This document shows positions 50,453 through 58,357 of a stretch of DNA of 64,000 nucleotides, piece by piece. Numbering within the stretch: the first letter of the stretch is position 1; every line of letters starts with the position of its first letter. The DNA is taken from assembly GCA_964518765.1 (NCBI GenBank), contig CAZFJC010000007.1, forward strand, positions 38,796 to 102,795. The letters run 5' to 3'. Position numbers and translations under genes: made by a program. The notes below the pieces were generated by a model, which saw only the letters and a list, made by a program, of their open reading frames with translations, searched no databases and had not been told where the DNA came from. The stretch is from CAZPNX01 sp964518765 (GTDB taxonomy: Bacteria; Edwardsbacteria; AC1; EtOH8).

Positions 50453-51307
50453 TCAGAAATCGATTACCTTCACCGTCAGGTACTTCTTCGGATTGGCCTT
50501 GATGTCCGCGATCAGCGCCTGCAGCTCCTTGCTGGTCTTCTTCAGGTCGTCGTAGAGCTCCCGGTCGTTCACCAGCTGGCCGGCCGTGCCCTGGCCGCTG
50601 TTTATCTTGCGGGATATGGAGTCCAAGGCCAGGCTGGCGCGGGACAGGGCCTGGATGGTGGAATCCAGCTTTTCCTTGTTGGGCGACACCAGCTTGTTGA
50701 TATCATGGACGGTCTCCCGCAGGGCCCTGCGGTTCTCGGTGGCCATGGCCGACATCTGGGCGGTGGCCTGGTTGATGTTTCGCACCGCCTGGCCCAGGCT
50801 GCGGACGTTCTCTGGGGTGGCCAGGTCGCGCTTAAGGCGTTCCAGTAGCTCACCGGCCTCCTGGGCCAGGTTGCCCAGCTTGACCGTGGTCTCGATCAGG
50901 CCCGGACTGCGGAAGCCCTCGGGTATGTCGGAAAGGTCCATGGGCTCGGTGCCGGAGCCGGCGTAGACGGCGATGCGTTTGTCGCCCATCATGCTGGCGT
51001 CCACCAGCCAGAACTGGGTCCCCTTGAAAAGTCGGACGTCGCTGTCCAGGGTCAACAGGGCTACCACCCCGGGCTTGTCGCCCCTGAGCACTATGGACTT
51101 TACCTTGCCCTTCTCCAGGCCGGAGACGGTCACCGGGTCTCCGGGACGCAGTCCGCCGGCATCGGCGAAGGCCACTTTTACCTGGTACTTGCTGCGGCCG
51201 ACCTCGATCCGGTTGAGCCAAAGCATGCCGAAGATCAGCAGGGCGAGGGCGCTAATTACCACGAAGCCGACTATGGCCTCGATGCGGCGGGTGGTCATGG
51301 CATGCAC
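50453..51307 (-). CDS. MlaD/MCE-domain protein
   Basis: A 284-residue protein with one N-terminal membrane helix (IVGFVVISALALLIFGMLW) and a single MCE domain (residues about 40-115, FADAGGLRPGDPVTVSGLEKG). A long helical, heptad-rich tail follows (about 140-270). MCE proteins form hexameric channels for lipid traffic between the inner and outer membranes. The permease (MlaE) and ATPase (MlaF) genes that normally adjoin it are absent here. It lies 13 bp upstream of radA. Confidence 0.88.
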   Translation of the reverse strand: MHAMTTRRIEAIVGFVVISALALLIFGMLWLNRIEVGRSKYQVKVAFADAGGLRPGDPVTVSGLEKGKVKSIVLRGDKPGVVALLTLDSDVRLFKGTQFWLVDASMMGDKRIAVYAGSGTEPMDLSDIPEGFRSPGLIETTVKLGNLAQEAGELLERLKRDLATPENVRSLGQAVRNINQATAQMSAMATENRRALRETVHDINKLVSPNKEKLDSTIQALSRASLALDSISRKINSGQGTAGQLVNDRELYDDLKKTSKELQALIADIKANPKKYLTVKVIDF

Positions 51308-51401
51308 CTCGTGTGGTTTAAAACCAAGGATCCGGAAATCATTATAAAGTAAACTATCAGATAATCTAGCTTACTTGATGTCAATCAATCTATTGCGCCG
51401 T

Positions 51402-51980
51402 CTATTCTGACAGGCCTGGTAGGGTCAGCCACAGGACATTTTCTTTATAATGAATGATGAGACAAGCTGTGCCGAATCCCACCAGGGCTCCGCCTAGGAC
51501 ATCCGAGGGGTAATGACGCCCCAAGTATATCCTTGAGATTCCCACCGCGGTGGCTGCCAGAAAGGCGGGGACCGTTACCTTGGGATATTGGTGCGAGAAG
51601 ACAGTGGCCAAGGCGAAGGCTCCGGTGGCATGGCCGGAGGGGAAGGACGAGTTCGACCGCTGGGTCTCGCCCTCGGGGCGGTCCCGGTTCACTGCCAGCT
51701 TCAGGCCGTAGGTGATGCCGGCCGAAAGGGCGTCGGCAGCCAGGGCCAGCTTGGCCGACTGCCTCGCCTTGGCCCCCCCGAAAAGGCCGATGCCGGCGCA
51801 CAGGGCTATTCCCAGCTTGGCCTCGCCGGCGTCGGTGGCCAGATCCATGGGTTGGTCCAGCCAGGGGCGCTGCCAGCGTTCGTGTATCTGCACGAAAAGG
51901 CGGTGATCAAGCGACTCCGCTTTGAGCCCACTGCAGAAAGTGAGAAGGGCAGCGGACAGCGCAAAGACGAACCAGGACAT
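51402..51980 (-). CDS. PAP2-family membrane phosphatase
   Basis: A 192-residue protein with an N-terminal signal or membrane segment (FVFALSAALLTFC) and the three acid-phosphatase motifs: KLAVNRDRP, SSFPSGHATGAFALA and SRIYLGRHYPSDVLGG. It probably dephosphorylates a lipid pyrophosphate such as undecaprenyl pyrophosphate, or a phosphatidate. The start at 51980 is 2 bp after the rnfB stop; a much longer frame that runs antisense-like through rnfB is rejected. Confidence 0.9.
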   Translation of the reverse strand: MSWFVFALSAALLTFCSGLKAESLDHRLFVQIHERWQRPWLDQPMDLATDAGEAKLGIALCAGIGLFGGAKARQSAKLALAADALSAGITYGLKLAVNRDRPEGETQRSNSSFPSGHATGAFALATVFSHQYPKVTVPAFLAATAVGISRIYLGRHYPSDVLGGALVGFGTACLIIHYKENVLWLTLPGLSE

Positions 51981-51982
51981 CC

Positions 51983-52897
51983 TCAGTAACCAGCAAGGTT
52001 GACATGCCCCAGGGCTCCCAGCATGGTCACTGCCCTGATGGGGCAAACCTCGAAGCACTGGCCGCAGCCGATGCACTGCCCCCGCATCACCTTGTGGTGG
52101 TCGCCCTTTTTTCCGACTATGCAGTCGGTGGGGCAGACCACCTTGCACATTTGGCAACCGTTGCACTGCAGGCCGATGAAGGCGGTGGGGCGGATGGGGA
52201 TGCGGTCGATGAATGATTTGGTCGGGCATTTGAAGACGCATATGGAGCAGGAACGGCAGCGTGAATAGTCGATCTTGGGGAGCGAGCCATCCCAACTGAT
52301 GGCCCCGTAGGGACATGACTGAAGGCAGGCGGAGCAGGTGGTGCAGCCCGATTGGCAACGGCCGGGAAGGTTCTCCGACTTGCCCTGGCAGCTACAGGCC
52401 AGGAAGATCTGCTGAGATTTGGGGGCCAGGTGGATAAGATCCTTGGGGCAGGCGGCCGCGCAGCGGCCGCAGCCGCGGCATCTGGCGAAATCGACGGACG
52501 GGAAGCCGTCGGCCCCGGAGCGGATGGCACCGTAGGGGCAGGCGGCCACGCAGTCGCCCAGGGACAGGCAGCCGTAAAGGCATTCCTTGGGCCCGCCGCT
52601 CAGGGTTACGGCCGCCCGGCAGGTCCGGATCCCGAGGTAGCGGAAACGGTCTCGGCTTCGACGAGGTGCCCCTTGGCAATTAATTACTGCCACCAGCGGC
52701 TCCGGAGTACGGTCGAAGTCAGCCGCCAGCTCCAAAAGTCTTGACTTCAGGGTCAGACCACCTACCAGGCAGCGCCCGAAATCGGGATCGCCGGCAGCCA
52801 GACTGCGGGCGTATCCCCGACAGCCGTCGGGGATGCCGCAGGAGCCACAGTCGAGTCCAGGCAGGGCCTCGAGCATCTTGACTTCCATTTGATTCAC
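51983..52897 (-). CDS. rnfB: RnfB-like polyferredoxin
   Basis: A 304-residue iron-sulfur protein. It begins directly with the RnfB-type Fe-S domain (LPGLDCGSCGIPDGCRGYA), followed by six CxxCxxC-type [4Fe-4S] motifs, the last being CIGCGQCFEVCP. RnfB passes electrons from ferredoxin into the Rnf Na+/H+-pumping complex. The usual N-terminal membrane anchor is missing. The GTG start overlaps the rnfA stop by 4 bp. There are more ferredoxin motifs than in enterobacterial RnfB. Confidence 0.88.
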   Translation of the reverse strand: MNQMEVKMLEALPGLDCGSCGIPDGCRGYARSLAAGDPDFGRCLVGGLTLKSRLLELAADFDRTPEPLVAVINCQGAPRRSRDRFRYLGIRTCRAAVTLSGGPKECLYGCLSLGDCVAACPYGAIRSGADGFPSVDFARCRGCGRCAAACPKDLIHLAPKSQQIFLACSCQGKSENLPGRCQSGCTTCSACLQSCPYGAISWDGSLPKIDYSRCRSCSICVFKCPTKSFIDRIPIRPTAFIGLQCNGCQMCKVVCPTDCIVGKKGDHHKVMRGQCIGCGQCFEVCPIRAVTMLGALGHVNLAGY

Positions 52898-53457
52898 GGC
52901 AGGTCAACCCCCACAGCTTGGATGGCCAGCCAGAGCGATGAGCAGAGCAGCAGCATTAAAGGCCAGCCTGCCAGGAACCGGGGCATCCGAGGATCGATCC
53001 TTTCCCTAAGGTAGGACAGGGCAGCGGTCATCAGCCAATATCCTGTCGCCATGCCCAAAGCCGCGACAGCTGTTTCTGCGAAGGCCGGGCCGGTGGTTTG
53101 GGAAAGGACCATAGCGCTGCCCAACGCCAGGCAGCCGTTGAAGCCTATGGAGAGAAAAGCCCTGTATGAGGGGAACCTGGCCAATGCCAGCCATAGGAAA
53201 CCTTTGACCAGCCAGAGGGTGGCGACCATCAGTGGTAGTGTCAGGATCTGCCGAGGTAGGCCGAACGGCAGGAGATTCCTGGTCAGCCAAGCCAGAAGCG
53301 GGAATATCATGAGGTACAGAAGGCCGGCCGTGGCGTAGGGCACGGCCAGAGAGGGACGCCTGATCATCCCCTGATACGACGAGGGCAACAGCCCCAGGGA
53401 GAAGGCGGGGCTGAGGATGGTCAGACCCAATAAGAATAATCGGATTGACTGGCTCAT
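52894..53457 (-). CDS. rnfA: RnfA-like membrane subunit
   Basis: A 187-residue membrane protein with six likely helices. The C-terminal LRERIDPRMPRFLAGWPLMLLL matches the RERI and G-x-P motif of RnfA/NqrE, and FNGCLALGSAMVL matches the conserved NCAVLG-type helix with its Cys, although the rest has diverged. RnfA and RnfE form the inverted core that carries the intramembrane iron site. The ATG at 53457 overlaps rnfE (ATGA). Confidence 0.75.
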   Translation of the reverse strand: MSQSIRLFLLGLTILSPAFSLGLLPSSYQGMIRRPSLAVPYATAGLLYLMIFPLLAWLTRNLLPFGLPRQILTLPLMVATLWLVKGFLWLALARFPSYRAFLSIGFNGCLALGSAMVLSQTTGPAFAETAVAALGMATGYWLMTAALSYLRERIDPRMPRFLAGWPLMLLLCSSLWLAIQAVGVDLP

Positions 53458-54059
53458 GGGGCCCATGCGGGACGGGAGAGCCGGAAGAGGGCTATGGCGG
53501 CGGCGGTCACCAGGAACCCCCCGAAGGTGCGGGCCAGCAGGGGCAGCGGTGGCTGCGGGAATAGGATCAAAGCCCCCAGAGTCCCCGATCCCAGTGTCTC
53601 CCGGACCATGCCTACCGCCAGCAGCGCCGCCACCAGTCCGATGCCGTATCCGGCGGCGTCGAAAAGGGCCCGACCCGGGGTGGCGCTGTCGGCGAATGTC
53701 AGAGAGCGAGCGTAGGTCAGCGGAGAAACGGCCAATATGGCTACGGCTACGTTGGTCAGAGGCGGCAGGCGGACGATTTTTTCGGAGAAGGAAACGGTCA
53801 ACAACGAGATGAGGACGGCCGAGGCCAAGACCCTTAGCCACATGGGAGGCCTCAGACGAAAGATGTCTCCCAACATCGATGCCGTCAGGCTGTTGAAGAT
53901 CACGGCTAGAAGGGCCAGGCTGCCTACAAAGAATGCCTGGTCGGTGTTTACCGTGGACAGAACGGAAAGGGTCACGCCCAGGCCGGAACCCAGCAGGCAG
54001 TTCTCCTGCAGTAGGTTCTTGAGAAAGAGTTGTTGCTTGGATTCGGATGGAAGTCTCAT
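53454..54059 (-). CDS. rnfE: RnfE-like membrane subunit
   Basis: A 201-residue membrane protein with about six helices. The start motif FLKNLLQENCLLGSGLGV corresponds to the NNPVLVQLLGLCPLL-type helix of RnfE with its Cys, and GMVRETLGSGTLGALILF is the diagnostic RE-x-L-G-x-G-T-L motif. The start at 54059 is chosen because a consensus-like promoter lies just before it; a longer frame would start upstream of that promoter. No rnfC, rnfD or rnfG follows. Confidence 0.8.
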   Translation of the reverse strand: MRLPSESKQQLFLKNLLQENCLLGSGLGVTLSVLSTVNTDQAFFVGSLALLAVIFNSLTASMLGDIFRLRPPMWLRVLASAVLISLLTVSFSEKIVRLPPLTNVAVAILAVSPLTYARSLTFADSATPGRALFDAAGYGIGLVAALLAVGMVRETLGSGTLGALILFPQPPLPLLARTFGGFLVTAAAIALFRLSRPAWAP

Positions 54060-54080
54060 GACCAGCGGCAAATTTGATCT

Positions 54081-54109
54081 AGTATATGGTTTTTGGCCGA
54101 CAAAGTCAA
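54081..54109 (-). promoter_or_regulatory. rnf operon promoter
   Basis: On the minus strand TTGACT (54109-54104), a 17-bp spacer and TATACT (54086-54081). It would give a leader of about 15 nt before rnfE. Confidence 0.7.
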
Positions 54110-54143
54110 GGGCCTGACCTGTCACAGGGGCCGGTAAAAGCGC

Positions 54144-54173
54144 TTGACGGGAAAGGTATTATGTTGATATAAT
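54144..54173 (+). promoter_or_regulatory. Promoter of the TldD/PmbA gene
   Basis: TTGACG (54144-54149), an 18-bp spacer and TATAAT (54168-54173), divergent from the rnf promoter. Confidence 0.75.
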
Positions 54174-54197
54174 AACAAAATTATATGAGGACGATCT

Positions 54198-55559
54198 ATG
54201 CTGGGTGAAGCCAGAGCCAAAGAGCTCGTGAATATAGCTCTGAGGAAGTCACGGGCCGACCAGACCGAGGTGGTGCTGTTAGCAGAGAATTCCTGCCTCA
54301 CCCGCTTCGCCAACTCTTTCGTCCACCAGAACGTGGCCGAGAGCAACCACACCATAACGGTTAGAGCCATCTTCGGCAAGAGGATGGGCCTGGCCACCTC
54401 CAACCGGCTGGAACCTGTCGAGATCGGGCGGACCGTCGAACTGGCCTGTCGGATCGCCAAGCTTCAGAGGGAGAACCAGGATTTCATCTCCCTGCCGGGC
54501 CCCGATGGAAAGGAAAACCGGGCTCCAGGGCTTTTCATCGAGGAGACCGCCAAGTACTCGGCCGGCCAGCGGGCCGAGCAGGTGCGCCGGATCTGTGCCT
54601 TGGCCGAGCGTCGCCAGGCCCGGGCCTTTGGAGCATTATCCAACGGCGTCTCCGAGGTAGCGGTGGCCAACTCCCTGGGGGTTATGCGCTACGCCGCGAC
54701 CACCGACGCCTACCTTAACACTGTAGTGATGACCGATACCGGGGCCGGTTACGGGCAGGGGGCGCATCGTGACGTCCGGAGGATCGATTTCAGCGGCATC
54801 GGGCGTCGGGCCATAGGCAAGGCGGTCGACAGCCGTAATCCCACCGAGGTCAAACCGGGGCGTTATACCGTGGTCCTCGAGGACACGGCTGTCTACACCT
54901 TGCTTGAGTTCCTGGGGGCCACTGGATTCTCGGCCCGGGCGCTCCAGGAGGGCCGGAGCTTCATGGGCGGCCGGTTCGGCCAGAGGATCATGGACCAGCG
55001 GATCACCATCATAGACGATCCGGACGACCGCCGGGGCTTCGCCTTCCCCTTCGACTTCGAGGGCGTCCCCAAACGTCGGATTCCGCTGGTGGAGAAAGGG
55101 GTGGCCCGCAACGTGGTCTATGATAGCATGACCGCTGGGCGGGAGGGGAAAAAGTCGACCGGGCACGCCCTGCCGGCCCCGGCCTACCATCCCATGGCCG
55201 AGAACCTGGTGATGTCTGCTGGTGACGCAACCATCAAGAAGATGGTCGAGACCACGGAGAGAGGCATTTATGTCACCCGGTTCCACTACGTCAACCTCAT
55301 CGATCCCATGGAGGTCTCCATCACCGGCATGACCCGGGACGGCACCTTCCTTATTGAAGATGGTAAGATAACAAGGCCGGTCAAAAACCTGAGATTCACC
55401 GTCAGCGTCCTAAAGTGCCTGAACAACCTGCTGGCGGTCGGCGACCGCTCCAACCTGGTGAGCGAGCCCGGGGGCTACGGGCACCGGTTCGCCGTGGGCT
55501 GCCGGGTGCCGGCCCTGAAGATAAGGGATTTCTCGTTCACCGGGGGAACGGACTTCTGA
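54198..55559 (+). CDS. TldD/PmbA-family putative metalloprotease
   Basis: A 453-residue protein of the TldD/PmbA (TldE) superfamily. The N-terminal domain has TRFANSFVHQNVAESNHT, typical of the family, and the C-terminal barrel has GRYTVVLEDTAVYTLLEFLG and the end motif GHRFAVGCRVPALKIRDFSFTGG. The HExxxH zinc motif of TldD is absent at the expected place (LLEFLGATGFSA), so this is the PmbA-like, non-catalytic or partner type. A TldD partner gene is not adjacent. Such proteins process small peptides. A GAGG site precedes the ATG. Confidence 0.85.
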   Translation: MLGEARAKELVNIALRKSRADQTEVVLLAENSCLTRFANSFVHQNVAESNHTITVRAIFGKRMGLATSNRLEPVEIGRTVELACRIAKLQRENQDFISLPGPDGKENRAPGLFIEETAKYSAGQRAEQVRRICALAERRQARAFGALSNGVSEVAVANSLGVMRYAATTDAYLNTVVMTDTGAGYGQGAHRDVRRIDFSGIGRRAIGKAVDSRNPTEVKPGRYTVVLEDTAVYTLLEFLGATGFSARALQEGRSFMGGRFGQRIMDQRITIIDDPDDRRGFAFPFDFEGVPKRRIPLVEKGVARNVVYDSMTAGREGKKSTGHALPAPAYHPMAENLVMSAGDATIKKMVETTERGIYVTRFHYVNLIDPMEVSITGMTRDGTFLIEDGKITRPVKNLRFTVSVLKCLNNLLAVGDRSNLVSEPGGYGHRFAVGCRVPALKIRDFSFTGGTDF

Positions 55560-55613
55560 AGGCAGAGGGCAGAGATCATAAGGCAAAAGGCTAAGGGCAT
55601 AAGGAAGAAGAGC

Positions 55614-55701
55614 GGAGAGATGTCCGAGTGGTCGAAGGAGCACGCCTGGAGAGCGTGTATACCGCAAGGTATCCTGGGTTCGAATCCCAGTCTCTCCGCC
55701 A
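55614..55701 (+). tRNA. tRNA-Ser (anticodon GGA)
   Basis: An 88-nt class II tRNA with encoded CCA. The acceptor GGAGAGA pairs with TCTCTCC, the discriminator is G, and the anticodon loop CTGGAGA gives GGA. A long variable arm (ATACCGCAAGGTAT) and T-loop TTCGAAT follow. Its 3' end is duplicated about 113 bp downstream. Confidence 0.97.
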
Positions 55702-55815
55702 GGGTAATATGAGAACCCAGGGCAGCGAAGCTGCAGGGTTCTCCGCCTGAAGCGAGGCCAGGGGGCGAGCGGCGGCGGATGCGCCGTAGGCGCAGAATCC
55801 CAGTCTCTCCGCCAG
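55682..55815 (+). repeat. Duplicated tRNA-Ser 3' end flanking a structured insert
   Basis: A 21-bp direct repeat (55682-55702 and 55795-55815, beginning GAATCCCAG and ending CTCCGCCAG) covers the T-loop half, acceptor strand and CCA of the tRNA. The 92-bp insert holds nested hairpins: GAGAACCC (55711-55718) pairs with GGGTTCTC (55736-55743) around GCAGC/GCTGC, and GCGCC (55781-55785) pairs with GGCGC (55789-55793). The repeat has the position of att sites used by integrases, but the insert is too small to hold an integrase gene. Confidence 0.85.
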
Positions 55816-55910
55816 ACTGCGCTACTTACATGCCGTAGTTTCGTTTGGCGCGCCGAAAGGTTTTGGTAGGCTTGATCCGGATAATTCGTCAATTTTAAAG
55901 GGCAGCTCAT

Positions 55911-56876
55911 ATGAAGGCGTTGATCACCGGCATCACCGGGCAGGACGGGTCGTACCTGGCCGACTTCCTTTTGGAGAAGGGCTACCAGGTCTGGGGCATG
56001 GTGCGGCGGGCCTCCACCGAGAATTTCGACCGTATCGAGCACATCAAGGACAAGATAAACCTGGTGCAGGCCGACCTTTTAGACCAGCTATCCATCATCG
56101 AGATCATCCAGGACATCAGGCCGGACGAGATCTACAACCTGGCGGCCCAGAGTTTCGTGCCCACCTCCTGGGTGCAGCCGGTGCTCACCGGCGAGTTCAC
56201 CGCCCTGGGGGTCACCCGGATGCTGGAGGCCATCCGTCTGGTGGACAAGAGGATCAAGTTCTACCAGGCCTCCAGCTCGGAGATGTTCGGCAAGGTGAGG
56301 GAGGTGCCGCAGACCGAGCTGACGCCGTTCCATCCTCGCAGCCCCTACGGGGTGGCCAAGGCCTACGGGCATTGGATCACCATCAATTACCGTGAGTCCT
56401 ACGACCTCTTCGCCTGCTCCGGCATCCTTTTCAACCACGAGTCGCCGCGCCGGGGCAAGGAGTTCGTCACCCGCAAGATAAGCGACGCTGTGGCCCGCAT
56501 CAAGCTGGGCCTGCAGAAGGAGCTCTTCCTGGGAAACCTCGACGCCAAGCGCGACTGGGGCTTCGCCGGTGACTACGTCCGGGCCATGTGGCTGATGCTG
56601 CAGCAGCCCAAGCCGGATGACTACGTCGTCGCCACCGGCCGCAACCATTCGGTGCGTGAGTTCTGCCAATCGGCCTTCTCCCACGCCGGGCTGGATTACC
56701 AGCAGTACGTCAAAACCGACCCCAAGCTGGTGCGTCCGGCCGAAGTAGACATATTGCTGGGCGACCCGGCTAAGGCCAAAAAGGAGCTGGGCTGGGAGCC
56801 CAAGGTGTCCTTCGAGGAGATGGTGCGGATGATGGTGGACTCGGACCTGGAGCACTACCGCCGGGAGATGCGTTGA
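55911..56876 (+). CDS. gmd: GDP-mannose 4,6-dehydratase
   Basis: Gmd makes GDP-4-keto-6-deoxymannose, the precursor of GDP-rhamnose, GDP-fucose and related sugars. The 321-residue SDR enzyme has the NADP motif GITGQDGSYLADFLL, the SSSEMFG catalytic stretch, YGVAKAYGH (Tyr-Lys) and NHESPRRG. Its stop overlaps a TTG start of the next gene, so the two form a coupled pair. It is the first gene of the nucleotide-sugar operon after tRNA-Ser. Confidence 0.97.
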   Translation: MKALITGITGQDGSYLADFLLEKGYQVWGMVRRASTENFDRIEHIKDKINLVQADLLDQLSIIEIIQDIRPDEIYNLAAQSFVPTSWVQPVLTGEFTALGVTRMLEAIRLVDKRIKFYQASSSEMFGKVREVPQTELTPFHPRSPYGVAKAYGHWITINYRESYDLFACSGILFNHESPRRGKEFVTRKISDAVARIKLGLQKELFLGNLDAKRDWGFAGDYVRAMWLMLQQPKPDDYVVATGRNHSVREFCQSAFSHAGLDYQQYVKTDPKLVRPAEVDILLGDPAKAKKELGWEPKVSFEEMVRMMVDSDLEHYRREMR

Positions 56877-57823
56877 GGGCTTTCATCACCGGCATCGAGG
56901 GCTTCGCCGGACACTACCTGGCCAGAGAGCTGTCGGCGGCCGGGGCGAAGGTGTCCGGCAGCTATCTCGACGAGTCTCAAATCGAGGGGCTAGGGTCCGA
57001 CAGCCTTTTTCTGATCGACCTGACGGCCGGCCAGGGTCTAGGAGAGGCCCTGGCCAAATCCAAGCCGGACGTCATCTACCATCTGGCCGCCCAAAGCTCG
57101 GCGGCCCTTTCCTTCAAGAAACCGGAGCTGACCTTTGGGGTGAACGTGCTGGGGACGGTCAATCTGCTGGAGGCCGTCCGCCGTCTGCCCGGAAAGATCC
57201 GTTTAGTGCTGGTCAGCTCCTGCGAGGTCTACGGGCCGAACCCGGACGAGGGACCCATGAACGAGCGGCAACCTTTCTCCCCGCGCTCGCCCTATGCCGC
57301 CAGCAAGGCGGCCCAGGAAATGGCCTGTATGTCGTACGCGCATTCATACGGTATGGATACGGTGATCGCCCGCCCTTTTCCGCACATAGGCCCGGGGCAA
57401 TCCGATACCTTCGCCCTGCCGTCGTTCGCCAAACAGATAGCCGAGATCGAGGCTGGGCTAAGGGAGCCGGTGGTCCGGGTGGGGAACCTGGAGGCGCGCC
57501 GCGACTTCACCGACGTCCGGGACGTGGCCCGGGCCTACCGGCTTCTTGGAGGGAAGGGCAGGGGAGGGGAGGCCTACAACATCTGCAGCGGGAGCGCCAT
57601 TTCGGTTGGCAGGGCTCTGGAGTTGATGATGGGCTTAAGTCGGGCGCGGATAAAAGTGGAGCAGGATCCCCAGAGGCTTAGGCCCTCGGACACACCGCTT
57701 TTATTGGGGGATAACCGGAAGCTGGTTTTGGAGACCGGATGGGGGCCGGAGCACCGGGTGGAGGAATCGTTAAGAGGCCTGCTGGACCATTGGCGGAAGC
57801 TGACAGCATCGCAAGGGAGTTGA
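56873..57823 (+). CDS. rmd: GDP-6-deoxy-D-lyxo-4-hexulose reductase-like SDR
   Basis: A 316-residue extended SDR. The NAD(P) motif is ITGIEGFAGHYLARE, the catalytic Ser-Tyr-Lys set is SSCEVYG and YAASKAA, and the substrate region has RRDFTDVRDVARAYRLL. With gmd upstream, the likely product is GDP-D-rhamnose. The start is TTG in a 4-bp TTGA overlap with gmd. A GDP-fucose or GDP-talose product is possible. Confidence 0.85.
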   Translation: MRAFITGIEGFAGHYLARELSAAGAKVSGSYLDESQIEGLGSDSLFLIDLTAGQGLGEALAKSKPDVIYHLAAQSSAALSFKKPELTFGVNVLGTVNLLEAVRRLPGKIRLVLVSSCEVYGPNPDEGPMNERQPFSPRSPYAASKAAQEMACMSYAHSYGMDTVIARPFPHIGPGQSDTFALPSFAKQIAEIEAGLREPVVRVGNLEARRDFTDVRDVARAYRLLGGKGRGGEAYNICSGSAISVGRALELMMGLSRARIKVEQDPQRLRPSDTPLLLGDNRKLVLETGWGPEHRVEESLRGLLDHWRKLTASQGS

Positions 57824-57827
57824 ACTT

Positions 57828-58283
57828 ATGATCGAAGGGGTCAAGACCAAAAAGCTGCGGGTGATACCCGACGAGCGCGGCCGGTTGATGGAGATGCTGC
57901 GCTGCGACGACGAGCTGTTCACCAAGTTCGGCCAGGTCTATCTGAGCACCACCTATCCGGGGGTGGTCAAGGGATGGCACTTTCATAGCCTGCAGGACGA
58001 CAACATCGCCTGCGTCCGGGGGATGATCAAGCTGGTCACCTATGACGGCCGCGAAGGCTCCAAGACCAGGGGCGAGGTCAACGAGTTCTTCATCGGAGAG
58101 CTCAACCCGTTGCTGGTCCAGGTGCCCCGAGGCGTCTACCACGGCTGGAAATGCATCTCGGAATGCGAGGCCTACATCATCAACTGTCCTACCGAGCCCT
58201 ATCGCTACGATCGGCCCGACGAACACCGGGTGGACCCGCACCGAAACGACATCCCCTACGACTGGAGCCGGAAGGACGGCTGA
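57828..58283 (+). CDS. RmlC-like sugar epimerase (cupin)
   Basis: A 151-residue cupin of the dTDP-4-dehydrorhamnose 3,5-epimerase superfamily. It has DERGRLMEML, the His motif VKGWHFHSLQDDNIACVRG and PRGVYHGWKCIS. It is shorter than classical RmlC (about 180) and the C-terminus YRYDRPDEHRVDPHRNDIPYDW is typical of the family's nucleotide-sugar epimerase members. It may act on the RfbB product or on a GDP-sugar. It lies 4 bp after rmd. Confidence 0.85.
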   Translation: MIEGVKTKKLRVIPDERGRLMEMLRCDDELFTKFGQVYLSTTYPGVVKGWHFHSLQDDNIACVRGMIKLVTYDGREGSKTRGEVNEFFIGELNPLLVQVPRGVYHGWKCISECEAYIINCPTEPYRYDRPDEHRVDPHRNDIPYDWSRKDG

Positions 58284-58357
58284 CTTTTAACAAAAAAACA
58301 AACAGATTATAACTAACACAGTATGCCAGTTAGTTGTTATCCGTTATCTGAACAATA

